Below are positions 10,538-20,508 of a DNA stretch of 64,000 nucleotides, piece after piece (positions within the stretch are counted from its first letter, which is position 1; every line of letters starts with the position of its first letter). The stretch lies in contig CP070777.1 in assembly GCA_020346225.1 (NCBI GenBank), positions 1,681,403 through 1,745,402 on the forward strand, read 5' to 3'. A program made the translations under genes and the position numbers. The notes beneath the pieces were generated by a model. The model ran no database searches and was not told where the DNA came from. It saw only the letters and a list, made by a program, of their open reading frames with translations. The DNA comes from Candidatus Zixiibacteriota bacterium. GTDB taxonomy: Bacteria; Zixibacteria; MSB-5A5; GN15; FEB-12.

Positions 10538-11503
10538 ATGAAGATACTTACGATAGCATTACAGAAAGACGGAAGGCTCCTGGCCGCCTCCTATGAACTT
10601 ATCGAGGCCGCCAAATCGCTCAATGGGGAAATCTCTACTGCCATCCTTGCCGACGAAGCCTCGTCGCTTGCTTCAGAACTCGCTGCACGTGGCGGTGGCA
10701 GGGTTTTGGCAGTTTCCCATCCGGAATTGAAGCACTTCAACGATGAGGTTTACGCGAAAGTCCTGGCTCATCTGATTGAGAAACACCGTCCCGATCTGGT
10801 GATCGGTCCGGCCTCGTTCTACGGGAAGGCTCTCGTCGGGCGCCTGGCCGCCGTCGTCGGCGCTCCCATGGCTTCGGATATTACCTCGATAGGCTTGGAT
10901 GGCGATAGCCTGGTCGCCACCCGTCCCAGCTACGGCGGTTCAGTTGTTGCCGAGGTGACGAGAAACGATGTCGGCGGACCGTTCCTCGTCACGTTGCGGA
11001 TGAAAATCTACCCGGAGTCAAAAGACGGGAATGGCGAAGTCGTCGAAGAAACCGTCGACAACTCGGTCTTTGAAAACAAGACGAGAGTCAAAGAACTGAA
11101 TGTCGCCTCCTCCGGTGCCGTCAATCTTACTGAAGCCGACATTATAGTCTCGGCCGGTCGCGGATTGAAGGGGGCCGAGAACCTGCCCATGGTAAAGGAG
11201 CTGGCCGACGTTCTCAAGGGAGCCTTCGGGGCGTCTCGGGCTATCGTCGATGCCGGTTGGACGGAGTACGCCAACCAGGTGGGTCAAACCGGCAAGACCG
11301 TCAACCCCAAGCTCTACATTGCGGTCGGCATATCCGGTGCCATTCAGCATCTGGTCGGAATGCAGTCCTCGAAAACCATCGTTGCCGTCAACCGCGACAA
11401 AGACGCACCGATATTCAATATCGCCAATTACGGCATCGTGGGAGACGCCTTCGAGATAGTTCCTGCTCTCACCAACAAATTTAAAGCGGAGCTGGCCGAC
11501 TGA
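10538..11503 (+). CDS. etfA: Electron transfer flavoprotein alpha subunit
   Basis: Large FAD-binding subunit of ETF, which carries electrons from acyl-CoA and related dehydrogenases (or takes part in bifurcation). The 321-aa protein ends with the diagnostic FAD-binding domain: SRAIVDAGW, QVGQTGKTV, YIAVGISGAIQH and APIFNIANYGIVGD. The N-terminal domain (LVIGPASFYGKALVGRLAA) is also typical. etfB, which usually sits directly upstream, is absent: dus precedes it and a terminator follows, so the beta subunit must be elsewhere. The weak ribosome-binding site AAGGTG precedes the ATG. Confidence 0.95.
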   Translation: MKILTIALQKDGRLLAASYELIEAAKSLNGEISTAILADEASSLASELAARGGGRVLAVSHPELKHFNDEVYAKVLAHLIEKHRPDLVIGPASFYGKALVGRLAAVVGAPMASDITSIGLDGDSLVATRPSYGGSVVAEVTRNDVGGPFLVTLRMKIYPESKDGNGEVVEETVDNSVFENKTRVKELNVASSGAVNLTEADIIVSAGRGLKGAENLPMVKELADVLKGAFGASRAIVDAGWTEYANQVGQTGKTVNPKLYIAVGISGAIQHLVGMQSSKTIVAVNRDKDAPIFNIANYGIVGDAFEIVPALTNKFKAELAD

Positions 11504-11538
11504 CGCGCGACTGCGGCCGCATCGAACAGTGTGATACG

Positions 11539-11572
11539 CGGAGGGCTCGCCTCAGGCGAGCCTTCCGGTTTT
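11539..11572 (+). terminator. Rho-independent terminator after etfA
   Basis: 13-bp stem (11539-11551 with 11555-11567) containing one G-U pair, 3-base loop TCA, then GTTTT. It separates etfA from the convergent PKD gene. Confidence 0.8.
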
Positions 11573-11591
11573 AAACTGATTGCGACTATCC

Positions 11592-13046
11592 TTACAAAGA
11601 AGGCACTATCAGGGTGTCTTCCAGTTCCACCAGACCGCACGAATTCGATTGCTGAAGAGTCACGATCTTCTCACCCTCGACGTCGAAAACAGTGTCGAAC
11701 TGGAGCACGTCCTGGGCTACCAGGGTGCCGTTTATCAGCCAGTTTCTGCTCGTGATCACACCGGTGGTGGAGACGTCAGAGAACCTGAATGTGCTGAAAA
11801 CGTCGCCGATGCCGTCCACCGTGTCGATCTGAATAAGGACGTTGGAGACCAGAAGTTGGTCGGATACGATTATCAAACTATCATAGGCCAGACTGTCAAA
11901 GCCGCAGGGGTTGATGACCTTGAGGCCGACCGTGTAGAAACCGGGTTGTGTGTAAGCATGGGTGGGATTCTGCTCGGTGCTGTCGTAAGTACCGTCACCG
12001 AAATCCCATATCCATTGTTCGCCCAAACCCATCGACTGATCGGTAAACGTTACCAAAAACTGCCGGTACGGCGAATAGCAGATCTCGGTGACGCTGGGGA
12101 GCATGCTCACGACAGGAGTGGTGTAGGCCGTGATGTAGTCCACGAAGGTATCGGTGGCCACCCCCTGATCCTCGTTTGTTACCGTAAGGATCACGTCGTG
12201 GCGGCCGCCCTGGGTGTAAGTCACCACCGGGTCGGAAGCGACCGAGTTGAAGGGATTGCCACCCGGAAATTGCCAGGCCCAAACAACTACATTGGAACCG
12301 TTGCCGTCACTGGCATCGTGAAACGGTATTTCCAGGCTGGCGCCGTCAGCGACACAACCGCTGGTGCTGTCGGCGGCAATGGCCACAGTCGGGCATTGCC
12401 GTATGTTTATCTGCATCGTGGCCGTATCCTCACCGCAATCATCTGTGGCCACCAGGGTGCAGATGTAGGTGCCGACATCGCCATAGGTGTGCAGGGGGCT
12501 GGCTTCGATGGAACTGCTGTTGTCGCCGAAAAGCCACGAGTATGACTTGACATTGCTGTACTCCAGCGGCCGGAACTGGACCTCGGTGCCGGGGCAGCCC
12601 GAATTCGGCTCAGCCGAAAACTCCGCCGATGTCAGGCCCACGTACACGAAACGCGGTTTCACGCGACGATCCACGCCATCCAGTGCAGTGTCTTTGACGG
12701 TCAAGGAAACGTCATAGATGCCCGGCGCGGTGTAAATGTGAAGCGGGGGATCGTACGCTATCGAGGAGTCGGCGGGAATAGTGTCGTAGGCGGTGTCGCC
12801 GTCACCAAATGACCATGTGAGGACCTGGTGCGGGCCATTGGACTCATCCACGAATTTCACCGTGCAAGGGACGCAGCCGACACCGCTGCTGTAGCCGGTG
12901 TCGAGACTGAAGTCGGCCGTGGGATGCCCGGCCTCGGTAATGAAAACCTGTTCGGTAATCAGTTCGTCGCATCCTGTCTGCAAAGCCAGGACCAGTGCGA
13001 CTGAAAAGATAGTCAGTATCAGAAGGCGTCTGGTTTTCGCGCTCAT
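11592..13046 (-). CDS. Exported PKD-repeat protein
   Basis: 484-aa cell-surface or periplasmic protein. An N-terminal hydrophobic signal ends at ALQTGC; this resembles a lipobox with Gln instead of Leu at -3, so it may be a lipoprotein or a normal secreted protein. Four PKD-type beta-sandwich repeats are visible by their cores (WSFGDGD, WLFGDNSS, WAWQFPGG, WIWDFGDGT), and a fifth degenerate one ends the protein. The many cysteines in pairs suggest disulfides. PKD domains mediate binding or spacing in surface proteins; no catalytic domain is present. It stands alone, with its own promoter and AGAGGAGTCC before the ATG. Confidence 0.82.
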   Translation of the reverse strand: MSAKTRRLLILTIFSVALVLALQTGCDELITEQVFITEAGHPTADFSLDTGYSSGVGCVPCTVKFVDESNGPHQVLTWSFGDGDTAYDTIPADSSIAYDPPLHIYTAPGIYDVSLTVKDTALDGVDRRVKPRFVYVGLTSAEFSAEPNSGCPGTEVQFRPLEYSNVKSYSWLFGDNSSSIEASPLHTYGDVGTYICTLVATDDCGEDTATMQINIRQCPTVAIAADSTSGCVADGASLEIPFHDASDGNGSNVVVWAWQFPGGNPFNSVASDPVVTYTQGGRHDVILTVTNEDQGVATDTFVDYITAYTTPVVSMLPSVTEICYSPYRQFLVTFTDQSMGLGEQWIWDFGDGTYDSTEQNPTHAYTQPGFYTVGLKVINPCGFDSLAYDSLIIVSDQLLVSNVLIQIDTVDGIGDVFSTFRFSDVSTTGVITSRNWLINGTLVAQDVLQFDTVFDVEGEKIVTLQQSNSCGLVELEDTLIVPSL

Positions 13047-13082
13047 GGACTCCTCTGGTTAGTATGAAATGGTTTAACTGCT

Positions 13083-13111
13083 TATATAAACCAGCGCCCC
13101 GAAAGTGTCAA
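13083..13111 (-). promoter_or_regulatory. Promoter of the PKD gene
   Basis: On the minus strand TTGACA (13106-13111), 17-base spacer, TATATA (13083-13088). The predicted start near 13076 gives a leader of about 30 bases carrying the ribosome-binding site of the gene starting at 13046. Confidence 0.6.
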
Positions 13112-13250
13112 ATTATTTTTGCCGGGCTCGGGTTTTGTCGTTCCCGGCGTGCTTTCTCGGACCGGTCGGCCCGCCCGGGGGCCCTTTAAGAAATTCACGA
13201 TTCTGACGAAATAAATAGAAAACGTCAAATCCAATAAGCAGAGAGAAACC

Positions 13251-14384
13251 ATGTCTTTACTGATTGAGGTCATCGAATGGATGGACCCTTCCGGCGATGA
13301 GATGATTCACCGTCTTCCGCAGGAGGGGTCAGCCGATTTCAAGCTGGGCGCCCAGCTTATCGTTCGCGACAGCCAGATGGCGATTTTCTTCAAAGACGGT
13401 CACGCCGCCGATTCTTTCAGCGTCGGCCGGCACACCCTCACCACCCTGAACCTGCCGATCCTGACCCGTCTGCTGGCCTTTCCCTTCGGATTCAACTCGC
13501 CGTTCAGGGCCGAAGTCTACTTCATGAACCTGAAGGTGTTCACCGATCTGAAGTGGGGCACGAAACACCCCGTAACTTTTAAAGACAGCAAGCTGGGACT
13601 TATCCGTCTGCGTGGCCACGGTGCTTTCACCATGCGCATTGCAGAACCGATACTGTTTCTGAACTCGATCGTCGGGCGCCAGGCGCGTTACACCACCGCC
13701 GACATACAGGACTACCTTCGCGATGTCATCATCGCACGTCTCAACGACATGCTCGGCGAAAATCTGGAAACCATCCTCGACCTGCCGGCCATTTACACCG
13801 AGCTGGCGGCGCAGTTCAAAGAGAGCGTGCGGGTCGAGTTTGACAAGTACGGCCTGGAGCTGGTCGATTTCTACATCTCGTCGATCACTCCTCCTGAAGA
13901 GGTTGCCAAGCTGATCGACAAGCGTTCCGGTATGGAAGCGGTCGGCGACCTCGACAAGTTCCTTAAGTTCGAGGTGGCCAGAGGCCTCGGGGCGCCCGGC
14001 GGCACCGCCGGCGCGGGGGCCGGAATCGGTGTCGGCGCCGGTGTTGGCCTGATGGTTCCCACCATGATGGCCAGGGCCTTCTCTCCGGACCAGAAGGAAC
14101 TCAAGCAGGAGCCGGTCCCTACCGTGACCTGTCCCAAGTGCCACACCGACACGCCCGAACAGTCGCGTTTCTGCTATCGCTGCGGCCACCAGATGTTCGT
14201 GCAAAACACCTGTCCATCGTGCCGGGAAGCTCTCCCGACCGAGGCCAAGTACTGCCTGCACTGCGGCTTCAGACTTGATACCCAACTGACCTGCCCGCAC
14301 TGCTCGGCGCAGCTCATTGCCGGGTCGAAATTCTGTGGCGAATGCGGAAAGGCCGTCGATGAAGGTGGCGACGAAAAAGCGTAA
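13251..14384 (+). CDS. SPFH-domain protein with three C-terminal zinc ribbons (YdjI-like)
   Basis: 377-aa protein. Residues about 1-235 match the SPFH/'virion core protein' type ([19 protein letters not shown] near the start; [13 protein letters not shown] near the end). A Gly/Ala-rich hydrophobic stretch (about 243-270) follows. The tail has three paired CxxC zinc ribbons: CPKC/CYRC, CPSC/CLHC and CPHC/CGEC. Bacillus YdjI, of this type, acts with PspA and a zinc-ribbon partner in membrane stress; by analogy it may scaffold membrane proteins. The next gene, overlapping by 26 bp, also encodes a zinc-ribbon protein, so the two probably work together. Confidence 0.85.
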   Translation: MSLLIEVIEWMDPSGDEMIHRLPQEGSADFKLGAQLIVRDSQMAIFFKDGHAADSFSVGRHTLTTLNLPILTRLLAFPFGFNSPFRAEVYFMNLKVFTDLKWGTKHPVTFKDSKLGLIRLRGHGAFTMRIAEPILFLNSIVGRQARYTTADIQDYLRDVIIARLNDMLGENLETILDLPAIYTELAAQFKESVRVEFDKYGLELVDFYISSITPPEEVAKLIDKRSGMEAVGDLDKFLKFEVARGLGAPGGTAGAGAGIGVGAGVGLMVPTMMARAFSPDQKELKQEPVPTVTCPKCHTDTPEQSRFCYRCGHQMFVQNTCPSCREALPTEAKYCLHCGFRLDTQLTCPHCSAQLIAGSKFCGECGKAVDEGGDEKA

Positions 14385-15768
14385 GAGCGGCTTCTATATC
14401 GAAATCACCTGCCCCGGTTGCGGCGGCGGTCTGGAGCTTGACGACGATTTCTTTGTTCTCGAGTGCAATCACTGCGGGTCGGTACACCGGGTAGTCAGGC
14501 CCGAGACCCCGGCGGCATACCTCACGCCGGCTCGCGTCGACCGCCGGCAGGCCCGCTTCAAGATCGACCGTTACCTCAAGAAGCGCTCTCTGCCGCTCAC
14601 CGGCTCGGGCATGCATCTCAAGTGCCTCTACTACCCGTACTGGAAGATTGATGCCATCCTCTTTCGGGTTCGCAATAAAGTCATCGAGCAGGTGCTGGTG
14701 GAGGGAGACCAGTATCAAAGCGAGGTCAAGGTGTCGAAGAATCGTACGGAGATCAGTCTTTCACCCTACACCACCACCACTGCCGCCGGAAACTGTCTTG
14801 ACGGCGTACCGGTCTCGCTCGGTATGCGGACCGAGTATGTCAAGCTGCTACCGTATTCGACTGAGAATATTGATGATGACTTCGACTCGCTGCCCGTCGT
14901 GACTACCTGGGACGACGTCCGCAAAGATCTTCTGCTGAACGTAAGCCGGATTGCTGAAATTGATGCAGGAAGCTCCGGTCCGAACCAGACGAAACTGTTT
15001 CACCCGAAAGCCGCCCTCGTTTATTTCCCGTTTTTGATCTTTGAATCGTATCACGGAGGCGATTTCAACCGCTATGTGGTCGACGGCGTCTCCGGACGGA
15101 TGCTGGGCCATGTCACCGAAATGAGCGATGAAAGCCGGGGACAAAAGGGGGACGCCGCCCTCCTGGAACTGGGGGCTCTTACGGTGGAACATCATCGCTG
15201 CAGTAATTGCGGCCTTGACCTTCCCCCGGAGCAGTCATTCATATATATCTGCCGGAACTGCCACTGGCTTACGGTCCTTGGTGATACCGGCAACGCCGTT
15301 TCGGAGATCTTCCTCGCCGGCGAAATAGCCCGGCCCGGCGACCGCATGTGCCCCTTCTGGTCCTTTCAGTTGCCCGAGGACACGGCGCCGCGAATCAAAC
15401 GAATGTTCAAGGGTATCTACGACTCCGACCGCCTCGCCATTCCCGCTTTCAAGATGGCCAATTTCGAGGCCATGTCTAACCTGAGCCGCCGTGTCTCGGC
15501 GGCCATGCCCCAGATGGCTCTGAGCGAACTGGAATCGCTGGATAACCGCTTTGCCGCTGTCAGCGTCAGTCTGGACGAGGCTTTGACGCTGGCTGAGGTA
15601 ATTATCTACCGGCAGAATTTCTCCGGCCCGACCGGAATCGATTCGGCCGACCGGCCGCTGCAGGTCAAGGACATACAAATGGTGTATGTCCCCTTCCGCC
15701 GCGAGAATTACTTCATGGTCGACTCCAATCTCAACGCCATAACTTTCGCCAAGACTCTTGCCCCGTAA
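14359..15768 (+). CDS. Zinc-ribbon protein of unknown function
   Basis: 469 aa from the ATG at 14359 (AAAGG just upstream); an upstream frame only re-reads the SPFH gene. A zinc ribbon (CPGC...CNHC) lies at about residues 17-40, followed by a large domain with aromatic-rich blocks ([23 protein letters not shown]), then a second ribbon (CSNC...CRNC) at about 282-305. No signal peptide or clear membrane helix is present. I recognise no family. Overlap with the SPFH/zinc-ribbon gene and shared ribbons suggest a two-protein system, perhaps comparable to Bacillus YdjG/YdjI. Confidence 0.72.
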   Translation: MKVATKKRKSGFYIEITCPGCGGGLELDDDFFVLECNHCGSVHRVVRPETPAAYLTPARVDRRQARFKIDRYLKKRSLPLTGSGMHLKCLYYPYWKIDAILFRVRNKVIEQVLVEGDQYQSEVKVSKNRTEISLSPYTTTTAAGNCLDGVPVSLGMRTEYVKLLPYSTENIDDDFDSLPVVTTWDDVRKDLLLNVSRIAEIDAGSSGPNQTKLFHPKAALVYFPFLIFESYHGGDFNRYVVDGVSGRMLGHVTEMSDESRGQKGDAALLELGALTVEHHRCSNCGLDLPPEQSFIYICRNCHWLTVLGDTGNAVSEIFLAGEIARPGDRMCPFWSFQLPEDTAPRIKRMFKGIYDSDRLAIPAFKMANFEAMSNLSRRVSAAMPQMALSELESLDNRFAAVSVSLDEALTLAEVIIYRQNFSGPTGIDSADRPLQVKDIQMVYVPFRRENYFMVDSNLNAITFAKTLAP

Positions 15769-15939
15769 CATTTCTGGAACTGGTTGTTGCCTCTGAGTTT
15801 ATAACCAGCGAGAGGACGAACCCGACCCGGCTTAATTATCTTGCTATTGGCCGTATTATTGGCTATTTTCGTCCCTTAATCGGCAACCTGAGTGCTTGTG
15901 AACAAAGGGATTCTCAAAGACGAATTATCTGTTGCTACC

Positions 15940-15978
15940 GTGCCGCCGGGTGCTGACAGGCAGGTGCGGCGCTTTTTT
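15940..15978 (+). terminator. Terminator or attenuator in front of the beta-propeller gene
   Basis: GTGCCGC (15940-15946) pairs with GCGGCGC (15966-15972), followed by TTTTTT, ending only 13 bases before the start at 15991. It may close the zinc-ribbon operon or act as an attenuator if the propeller promoter lies in 15769-15939. Confidence 0.55.
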
Positions 15979-15990
15979 ATGGAGTGAAGT

Positions 15991-18585
15991 GTGAAGAAAC
16001 TTATTGCCTGCCGGCTGATGCCGGCCGCTCTCCTGACCATGATTGCTTCCGGCCCATCGTATGCCGGAGTGGCCACCACTTTTGATATGCCGGATACCGG
16101 GTACATCAGTAATGTCGTGATCGATATTGTCGAACACAACGGCGGTGTCTGGCTGGTTACCAGCGAGGGGCTGAATTTCTCGTTCGACGACGGCGAGACC
16201 TGGCTCTCCTATGACGAAACCAACGGTCTGGTCAGCAGCAGCATCTCGGCCATGCTCTCGATACCGATCGACGGCGGCGACCGCATCTGGATTGCGTCCA
16301 GCCATGAAGAAACCATAGGTGATGACATATACCGCATGTCCGATGGCGTGTCGTATTCCGATGACGGCGGCGATCTGTGGACTCAGATTATTTTTGACTC
16401 GAGCGGACTGAATATCCCCTTCGTCTGGGGCGGCGACCGGACCATTTATGATATTACGGGTCACTTTGATGACGCCGACGCTGCCGATAACTGGCTGTTT
16501 TTCACAGCATTCGCCGGCGGCTTTCTGGCTTCGCGCGACGGCGGTATGAGCTGGCGGCGCATCTTCCCCTCGGTCACCGACTCCATCCAGTTCAACGACC
16601 CCCTGCAGTTTCCGTCGCTGCGCAACCGCTATTTTTCGTGCGCCGCTGACACCTCCCACGGCGACTCCCTGTTCGTCTGGGCCGGTACGGCCGAGGGATT
16701 CTTTCAGTACATCTTTGCCGCCCCGGGAGATAAAGCCTACTCGGAAAAGATCAGCCGGATTGCCTTTTGCGAAACGTGCGGCGCAGACGACAGCAACTTT
16801 GTCTATTTCGGGGGGGACGCCGGGTTCATGCGGTCGATAAAACCCGGCGGCCCTTTCATTTCCCGGTTTGAGGAGGACGGCTTGCCGGGACAGTCAATCA
16901 CGTCGCTGATAGATTTCGGCGGTAAGATCTTCGCCGGCACCATCGACCCGTCCGATAGCAGTTCTACCGGCCTGGCCGAGTCGGTCGACTTCGGTGAGAG
17001 TTTTGCGGCTTCCCCGTCGTTTACTGAAACCGGCCCGGGCAAGCGGATTCTGGATTTCGCCGCCATGGGCGACCGGCTTTACATGGCTGTTGAAGAGGCT
17101 GGTTTGTACGTCACGAGGGACACGGGCCAGATCTGGACCCCGGTGGCCGTCGATGCACCCGACCTTGCTGCCGGCAACCGGCGCAATGTCGTTCACGCCT
17201 TGAACACCTGGGGCGATACTCTGAGACTCGGCACCGATTCCGGGCTCGTCAATCTTTTCCTCGACCCGAACGGCGTCGTCGACTCCTCTCGCTTTTTTGT
17301 ATATGCCGAATCGGATACGAGCGGCTCGCGGGTCGTTCGCGTCAAAACACACCGCTTTGCCAGCACTGATGTAATCTGGACCATTAACCGCGCCGTCACA
17401 CCGGCCGGAATTGATATGGTCAGTCGCTCTGCCGACGGCGGCCTTACTTACACGTCGCTTCAACGGGCGACACTGTCCAACGATATCAATTTCTTTGGCG
17501 ACACCACGTTTGTGGTGGGCGAAGCCGGTATACGGTTCTCTCCCGACGGCAGCAATCCCGGGCAGCAGGACGACTGGATCGTTTATATAAGAGACTTTGT
17601 CGGCGAGACGGCGGTTGACTCGCTTATCAACGACCGGCTTACCGTGATGGAGGTTCTCGGCGATACTGTTTATATCGGTACCGACAGCGGCTTTGCGGTT
17701 TCGCTTGACCGCGGGGAGACCTATGACATAAGGCGCATCAACCGGGATTCGCTGAAGGCCGACGGCATCCTTCAGTACACCCGTGAAGTGGACGGCCTGA
17801 CCGGGAATTTCATTCCGGCCCTTGAGGTACAGCACCTGCCGGACACTTTGGCCCGGGTCTGGGCTTCCAACCGCAGGACGTATGAAGGCACCGAGGGCAT
17901 TTCGGTCGGGCGCATCGACCTTGCCACACGGATTGTCGTCGATACCGTCACCGATGATACCACGGTCGACTCGGTATACATTTACAACTGGGATAATGTC
18001 TATGGCCAGTTCGCGTGGAACTTCGCCTTCAACGGCGACACCGTGTTTGCGGCCACGGACAGCGGGCTGATTTACACCTGGGGCGATAATATCTTCCTTG
18101 GCCAGTGGGATACCCTCGAGCTTCGAGATGACAGCGGCAACCCTTTGCTTTTGCCGGGGACGCCGACCTATGCCGCCCGGGTTGTCGGCGACTTCCTGTG
18201 GGTCGGGACCGGAGACCGAACCGTCCGCGCCGACCTGGCCACTCTCACCGGCCAGATACCCTTCTCGGTTATCGACCCGGCCGACGAGGTCTATGCCTTT
18301 CCGGTGCCCTTCAGCCAGAGCCTCGACCGCTTTCTGGAGTTTCACTTTCTGGTTCACAGTGACGCCTACATCACACTCGAGATATACGATTTCGCCATGA
18401 ACCTCGTCCGGCGCGTGGTCGACAACGAGTTCTTCCCGGCCGGGGTGTCAACGACGCAGCCGGTCCGAAGACCCTGGGACGGGCTTAACGGCCGGGGGGA
18501 TATAGTCGCTGTAGGTGTCTACTATTTTAAAGTTGAATACTCCACGGGCGAAGTCCGCTGGGGCAAACTGGCCGTGATCCCGTAA
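15991..18585 (+). CDS. Exported beta-propeller protein with FlgD-like C-terminal domain
   Basis: 864 aa, GTG start (GGAG at 15981). An N-terminal signal peptide ends near SYAGVA. The body carries many Asp-box/BNR-like turns of the type SxDxGxTW (SFDDGETWLSY, SDDGGDLWTQ, SRDGGMSWRR, SLDRGETYDI), typical of multi-bladed beta-propellers. The last ~90 residues (AYITLEIYDFAMNLVRRV ... WDGLNGRGDIVAVGVYYFKV) form a FlgD-like Ig domain, common as the C-terminal part of secreted FCB proteins and possibly a sorting signal. The next two genes encode PorV/PorQ-like outer-membrane proteins, so export or surface display is likely. Ligand unknown. Confidence 0.82.
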   Translation: MKKLIACRLMPAALLTMIASGPSYAGVATTFDMPDTGYISNVVIDIVEHNGGVWLVTSEGLNFSFDDGETWLSYDETNGLVSSSISAMLSIPIDGGDRIWIASSHEETIGDDIYRMSDGVSYSDDGGDLWTQIIFDSSGLNIPFVWGGDRTIYDITGHFDDADAADNWLFFTAFAGGFLASRDGGMSWRRIFPSVTDSIQFNDPLQFPSLRNRYFSCAADTSHGDSLFVWAGTAEGFFQYIFAAPGDKAYSEKISRIAFCETCGADDSNFVYFGGDAGFMRSIKPGGPFISRFEEDGLPGQSITSLIDFGGKIFAGTIDPSDSSSTGLAESVDFGESFAASPSFTETGPGKRILDFAAMGDRLYMAVEEAGLYVTRDTGQIWTPVAVDAPDLAAGNRRNVVHALNTWGDTLRLGTDSGLVNLFLDPNGVVDSSRFFVYAESDTSGSRVVRVKTHRFASTDVIWTINRAVTPAGIDMVSRSADGGLTYTSLQRATLSNDINFFGDTTFVVGEAGIRFSPDGSNPGQQDDWIVYIRDFVGETAVDSLINDRLTVMEVLGDTVYIGTDSGFAVSLDRGETYDIRRINRDSLKADGILQYTREVDGLTGNFIPALEVQHLPDTLARVWASNRRTYEGTEGISVGRIDLATRIVVDTVTDDTTVDSVYIYNWDNVYGQFAWNFAFNGDTVFAATDSGLIYTWGDNIFLGQWDTLELRDDSGNPLLLPGTPTYAARVVGDFLWVGTGDRTVRADLATLTGQIPFSVIDPADEVYAFPVPFSQSLDRFLEFHFLVHSDAYITLEIYDFAMNLVRRVVDNEFFPAGVSTTQPVRRPWDGLNGRGDIVAVGVYYFKVEYSTGEVRWGKLAVIP

Positions 18586-18596
18586 GGAGGCTGACG

Positions 18597-19580
18597 ATGT
18601 TTCGATATATTGCCATTCCGCTTGCCGCTCTTCTCGCTCTTGCCGCCGTCGTTTCGGCTGAAGACGGTGATGGTGGCTACGCTGCCCCGTTCCTTCAGAT
18701 TCCCGTGGGTGCTCGGCCTTCCGGAATGGGCGGGGCCTTTCTGGCTATCTCCGACGATGGTGCTGCTGCCTTCTTCAATCCGGCCGGTGTCGCCGGACTG
18801 AGAAAAGTGCTGTTTTCCACGTCGTATCGACTGATGGATCTGGATCGCACCCTTGGCTATGCCTCCCTCACTTTCCCCACCCGGGGGAATTCGGCCCTGG
18901 GTTTTAGCTGGCTGTATGCCGGGTCGGGCTCGGTCGCGGCGCGTAACGACGACGGCGACCAACTCGGGTTCGATTTGAATCAACATAACCATGTCTTCTC
19001 GGTCATCTTTGCCAAGCGCTTCGAAGACTGGTTTGCGGCCGGGTTCCGGGGCAGTTACCTGCACACCCGGTTTGCCGAGATGTCGGCTTTCACGGTTTCC
19101 TTCGACCTCGGTCTTATGTTCTACTTCAGTCAGTTGGTCTCGCGAGAAACACGTGACCTGATGGCGGTGCAGGACATCCAGGGCGGGCTGGTTGTGAGAA
19201 ATCTGGCCGCTACCTATCGCTGGAACAACGAAGACTATCTTAACGCCCACACGACCACCGACCTCTTCAGCGACCAGAAAGATCGCGTGCCGCTGGAGGT
19301 CGGCGTCGGCGGTTCGGCGCGATTCTTCAAGCGCAAGCTGGTAATTGCCGCCGACCTGCTCAAGAACGAACATCAGAGTTTTGTTGCGCATGCCGGCGCC
19401 GAGTTTTTTATCTCGCCGCAGTTCGCCGCGCGGGGGGGATATTCCGACAAACACCTCACCGCCGGCACCGGATATGTGTTCAAAATCGGCGCACGAACGC
19501 TCGCTATCGACTATGCCTTCTCGACGGATAAGGTCGACGAAGGCTCGGAGCACATATTCTCCTTTGATATGCTCTTTTGA
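18597..19580 (+). CDS. PorV/PorQ-family outer-membrane protein 1
   Basis: 327 aa with a signal peptide (about residues 1-21). The signature of the PorV/PorQ/UPF0164 group, GARPSGMGGAF followed by DDGAAAFFNPAG, is at about residues 37-63. The rest is alternating beta-strands typical of FadL-like barrels and the protein ends in Phe, as outer-membrane proteins do. In type IX secretion PorV carries cargo at the outer membrane; whether this one does is not known. It follows the propeller gene by 11 bp (GGAGG upstream) and precedes a paralogue. Confidence 0.85.
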   Translation: MFRYIAIPLAALLALAAVVSAEDGDGGYAAPFLQIPVGARPSGMGGAFLAISDDGAAAFFNPAGVAGLRKVLFSTSYRLMDLDRTLGYASLTFPTRGNSALGFSWLYAGSGSVAARNDDGDQLGFDLNQHNHVFSVIFAKRFEDWFAAGFRGSYLHTRFAEMSAFTVSFDLGLMFYFSQLVSRETRDLMAVQDIQGGLVVRNLAATYRWNNEDYLNAHTTTDLFSDQKDRVPLEVGVGGSARFFKRKLVIAADLLKNEHQSFVAHAGAEFFISPQFAARGGYSDKHLTAGTGYVFKIGARTLAIDYAFSTDKVDEGSEHIFSFDMLF

Positions 19581-19591
19581 GGATGACCGCG

Positions 19592-20488
19592 ATGCGCCCG
19601 GTATACCTGACAGCCGTTCTTCTTCTGGTGCTGATCTTCGGCGGCCGTGCCGCTGCCGATAACGGTCTGGCTCTTCTGCAAATCGAACACGGAGCCCGGC
19701 CCGCCGGCATGGGCGCCGCCTTTGTTTCCGTAACCGATGACCCTAACGGCGTCGCCTACAACCCGGCCTCGATTGTCGCTCTGAGCAAATTCACGGCCTC
19801 CTTCGGACATACCGTCTACTGGGAGAACGTTCGGCTGGAATCCGGGTTTTTCGCCATGAACCTGTCATCGCGCACCTTTCTGCACGGCGGTATCCGCTTT
19901 GCCGTGGTCGATGAGATCGAGCAGCGGGTGCTGCCCACTTCCGAACCGGAGAGCTATTTTGATGTTCACGATGTATCGTTCAAATCGGGGCTGTCATATC
20001 GCTTTTCCGAGAATATTTCCGCCGGGCTGTCGCTCGGCTGGTTCGTTGAGAAGATCGAAGCCTGGCGGGGCTCGGCCTTCAATGTGGACATCGGCGTCAC
20101 GGTCCGGCCTCAGGCCGACGTGAATATCGGTGCCTCGGTGACCGGCCTCGGTTCCGACTTCAATCTCTCGAAACCCGGCTCTGTCGGCTCCCGCGACATC
20201 TCGCTGCCCACCACCTGTACCGTCGGCGGCTCATATACACGCGGCCGCATCCTGGCGGCGGCCGATATCGTCTATCTGGCCGATCAGGCGCACCTTCATC
20301 TGGGTGCCGAGGGCAGGCTGCACGAGATATTTCAACTGCGGGCCGGCGTTATGACCGGTTACGACAGCAAGAACATCACGGCGGGAGCGTCATTTACAAA
20401 ACGCAACTTGACCATTGATTATGCTTTCGTACCATACAGCAACGACCTGGGAACGTCCCATATGTTTAACCTTACATTCACACTGTAA
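19592..20488 (+). CDS. PorV/PorQ-family outer-membrane protein 2
   Basis: 298 aa from the ATG at 19592, chosen because GAGG lies nine bases upstream and it gives a clean signal peptide; ATG 19583 and TTG 19577 are alternatives. It shares GARPAGMGAAF and DPNGVAYNPAS with the preceding protein, placing it in the same family, and continues as a beta-barrel ending SHMFNLTFTL. It is a tandem paralogue of the previous gene, clearly diverged. The trio may assemble or display surface proteins. Confidence 0.83.
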   Translation: MRPVYLTAVLLLVLIFGGRAAADNGLALLQIEHGARPAGMGAAFVSVTDDPNGVAYNPASIVALSKFTASFGHTVYWENVRLESGFFAMNLSSRTFLHGGIRFAVVDEIEQRVLPTSEPESYFDVHDVSFKSGLSYRFSENISAGLSLGWFVEKIEAWRGSAFNVDIGVTVRPQADVNIGASVTGLGSDFNLSKPGSVGSRDISLPTTCTVGGSYTRGRILAAADIVYLADQAHLHLGAEGRLHEIFQLRAGVMTGYDSKNITAGASFTKRNLTIDYAFVPYSNDLGTSHMFNLTFTL

Positions 20489-20508
20489 CAGTGCAGGAGT
20501 CGAATTCT

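Noticed and set aside
11580-12545. Plus-strand open frame opposite the PKD gene
   Set aside because: The minus strand encodes clear PKD repeats with a promoter and signal peptide; the plus frame matches nothing.
16894-18357. Long antisense frame opposite the beta-propeller gene
   Set aside because: Shadow of a GC-rich coding strand; composition and start context do not support translation.
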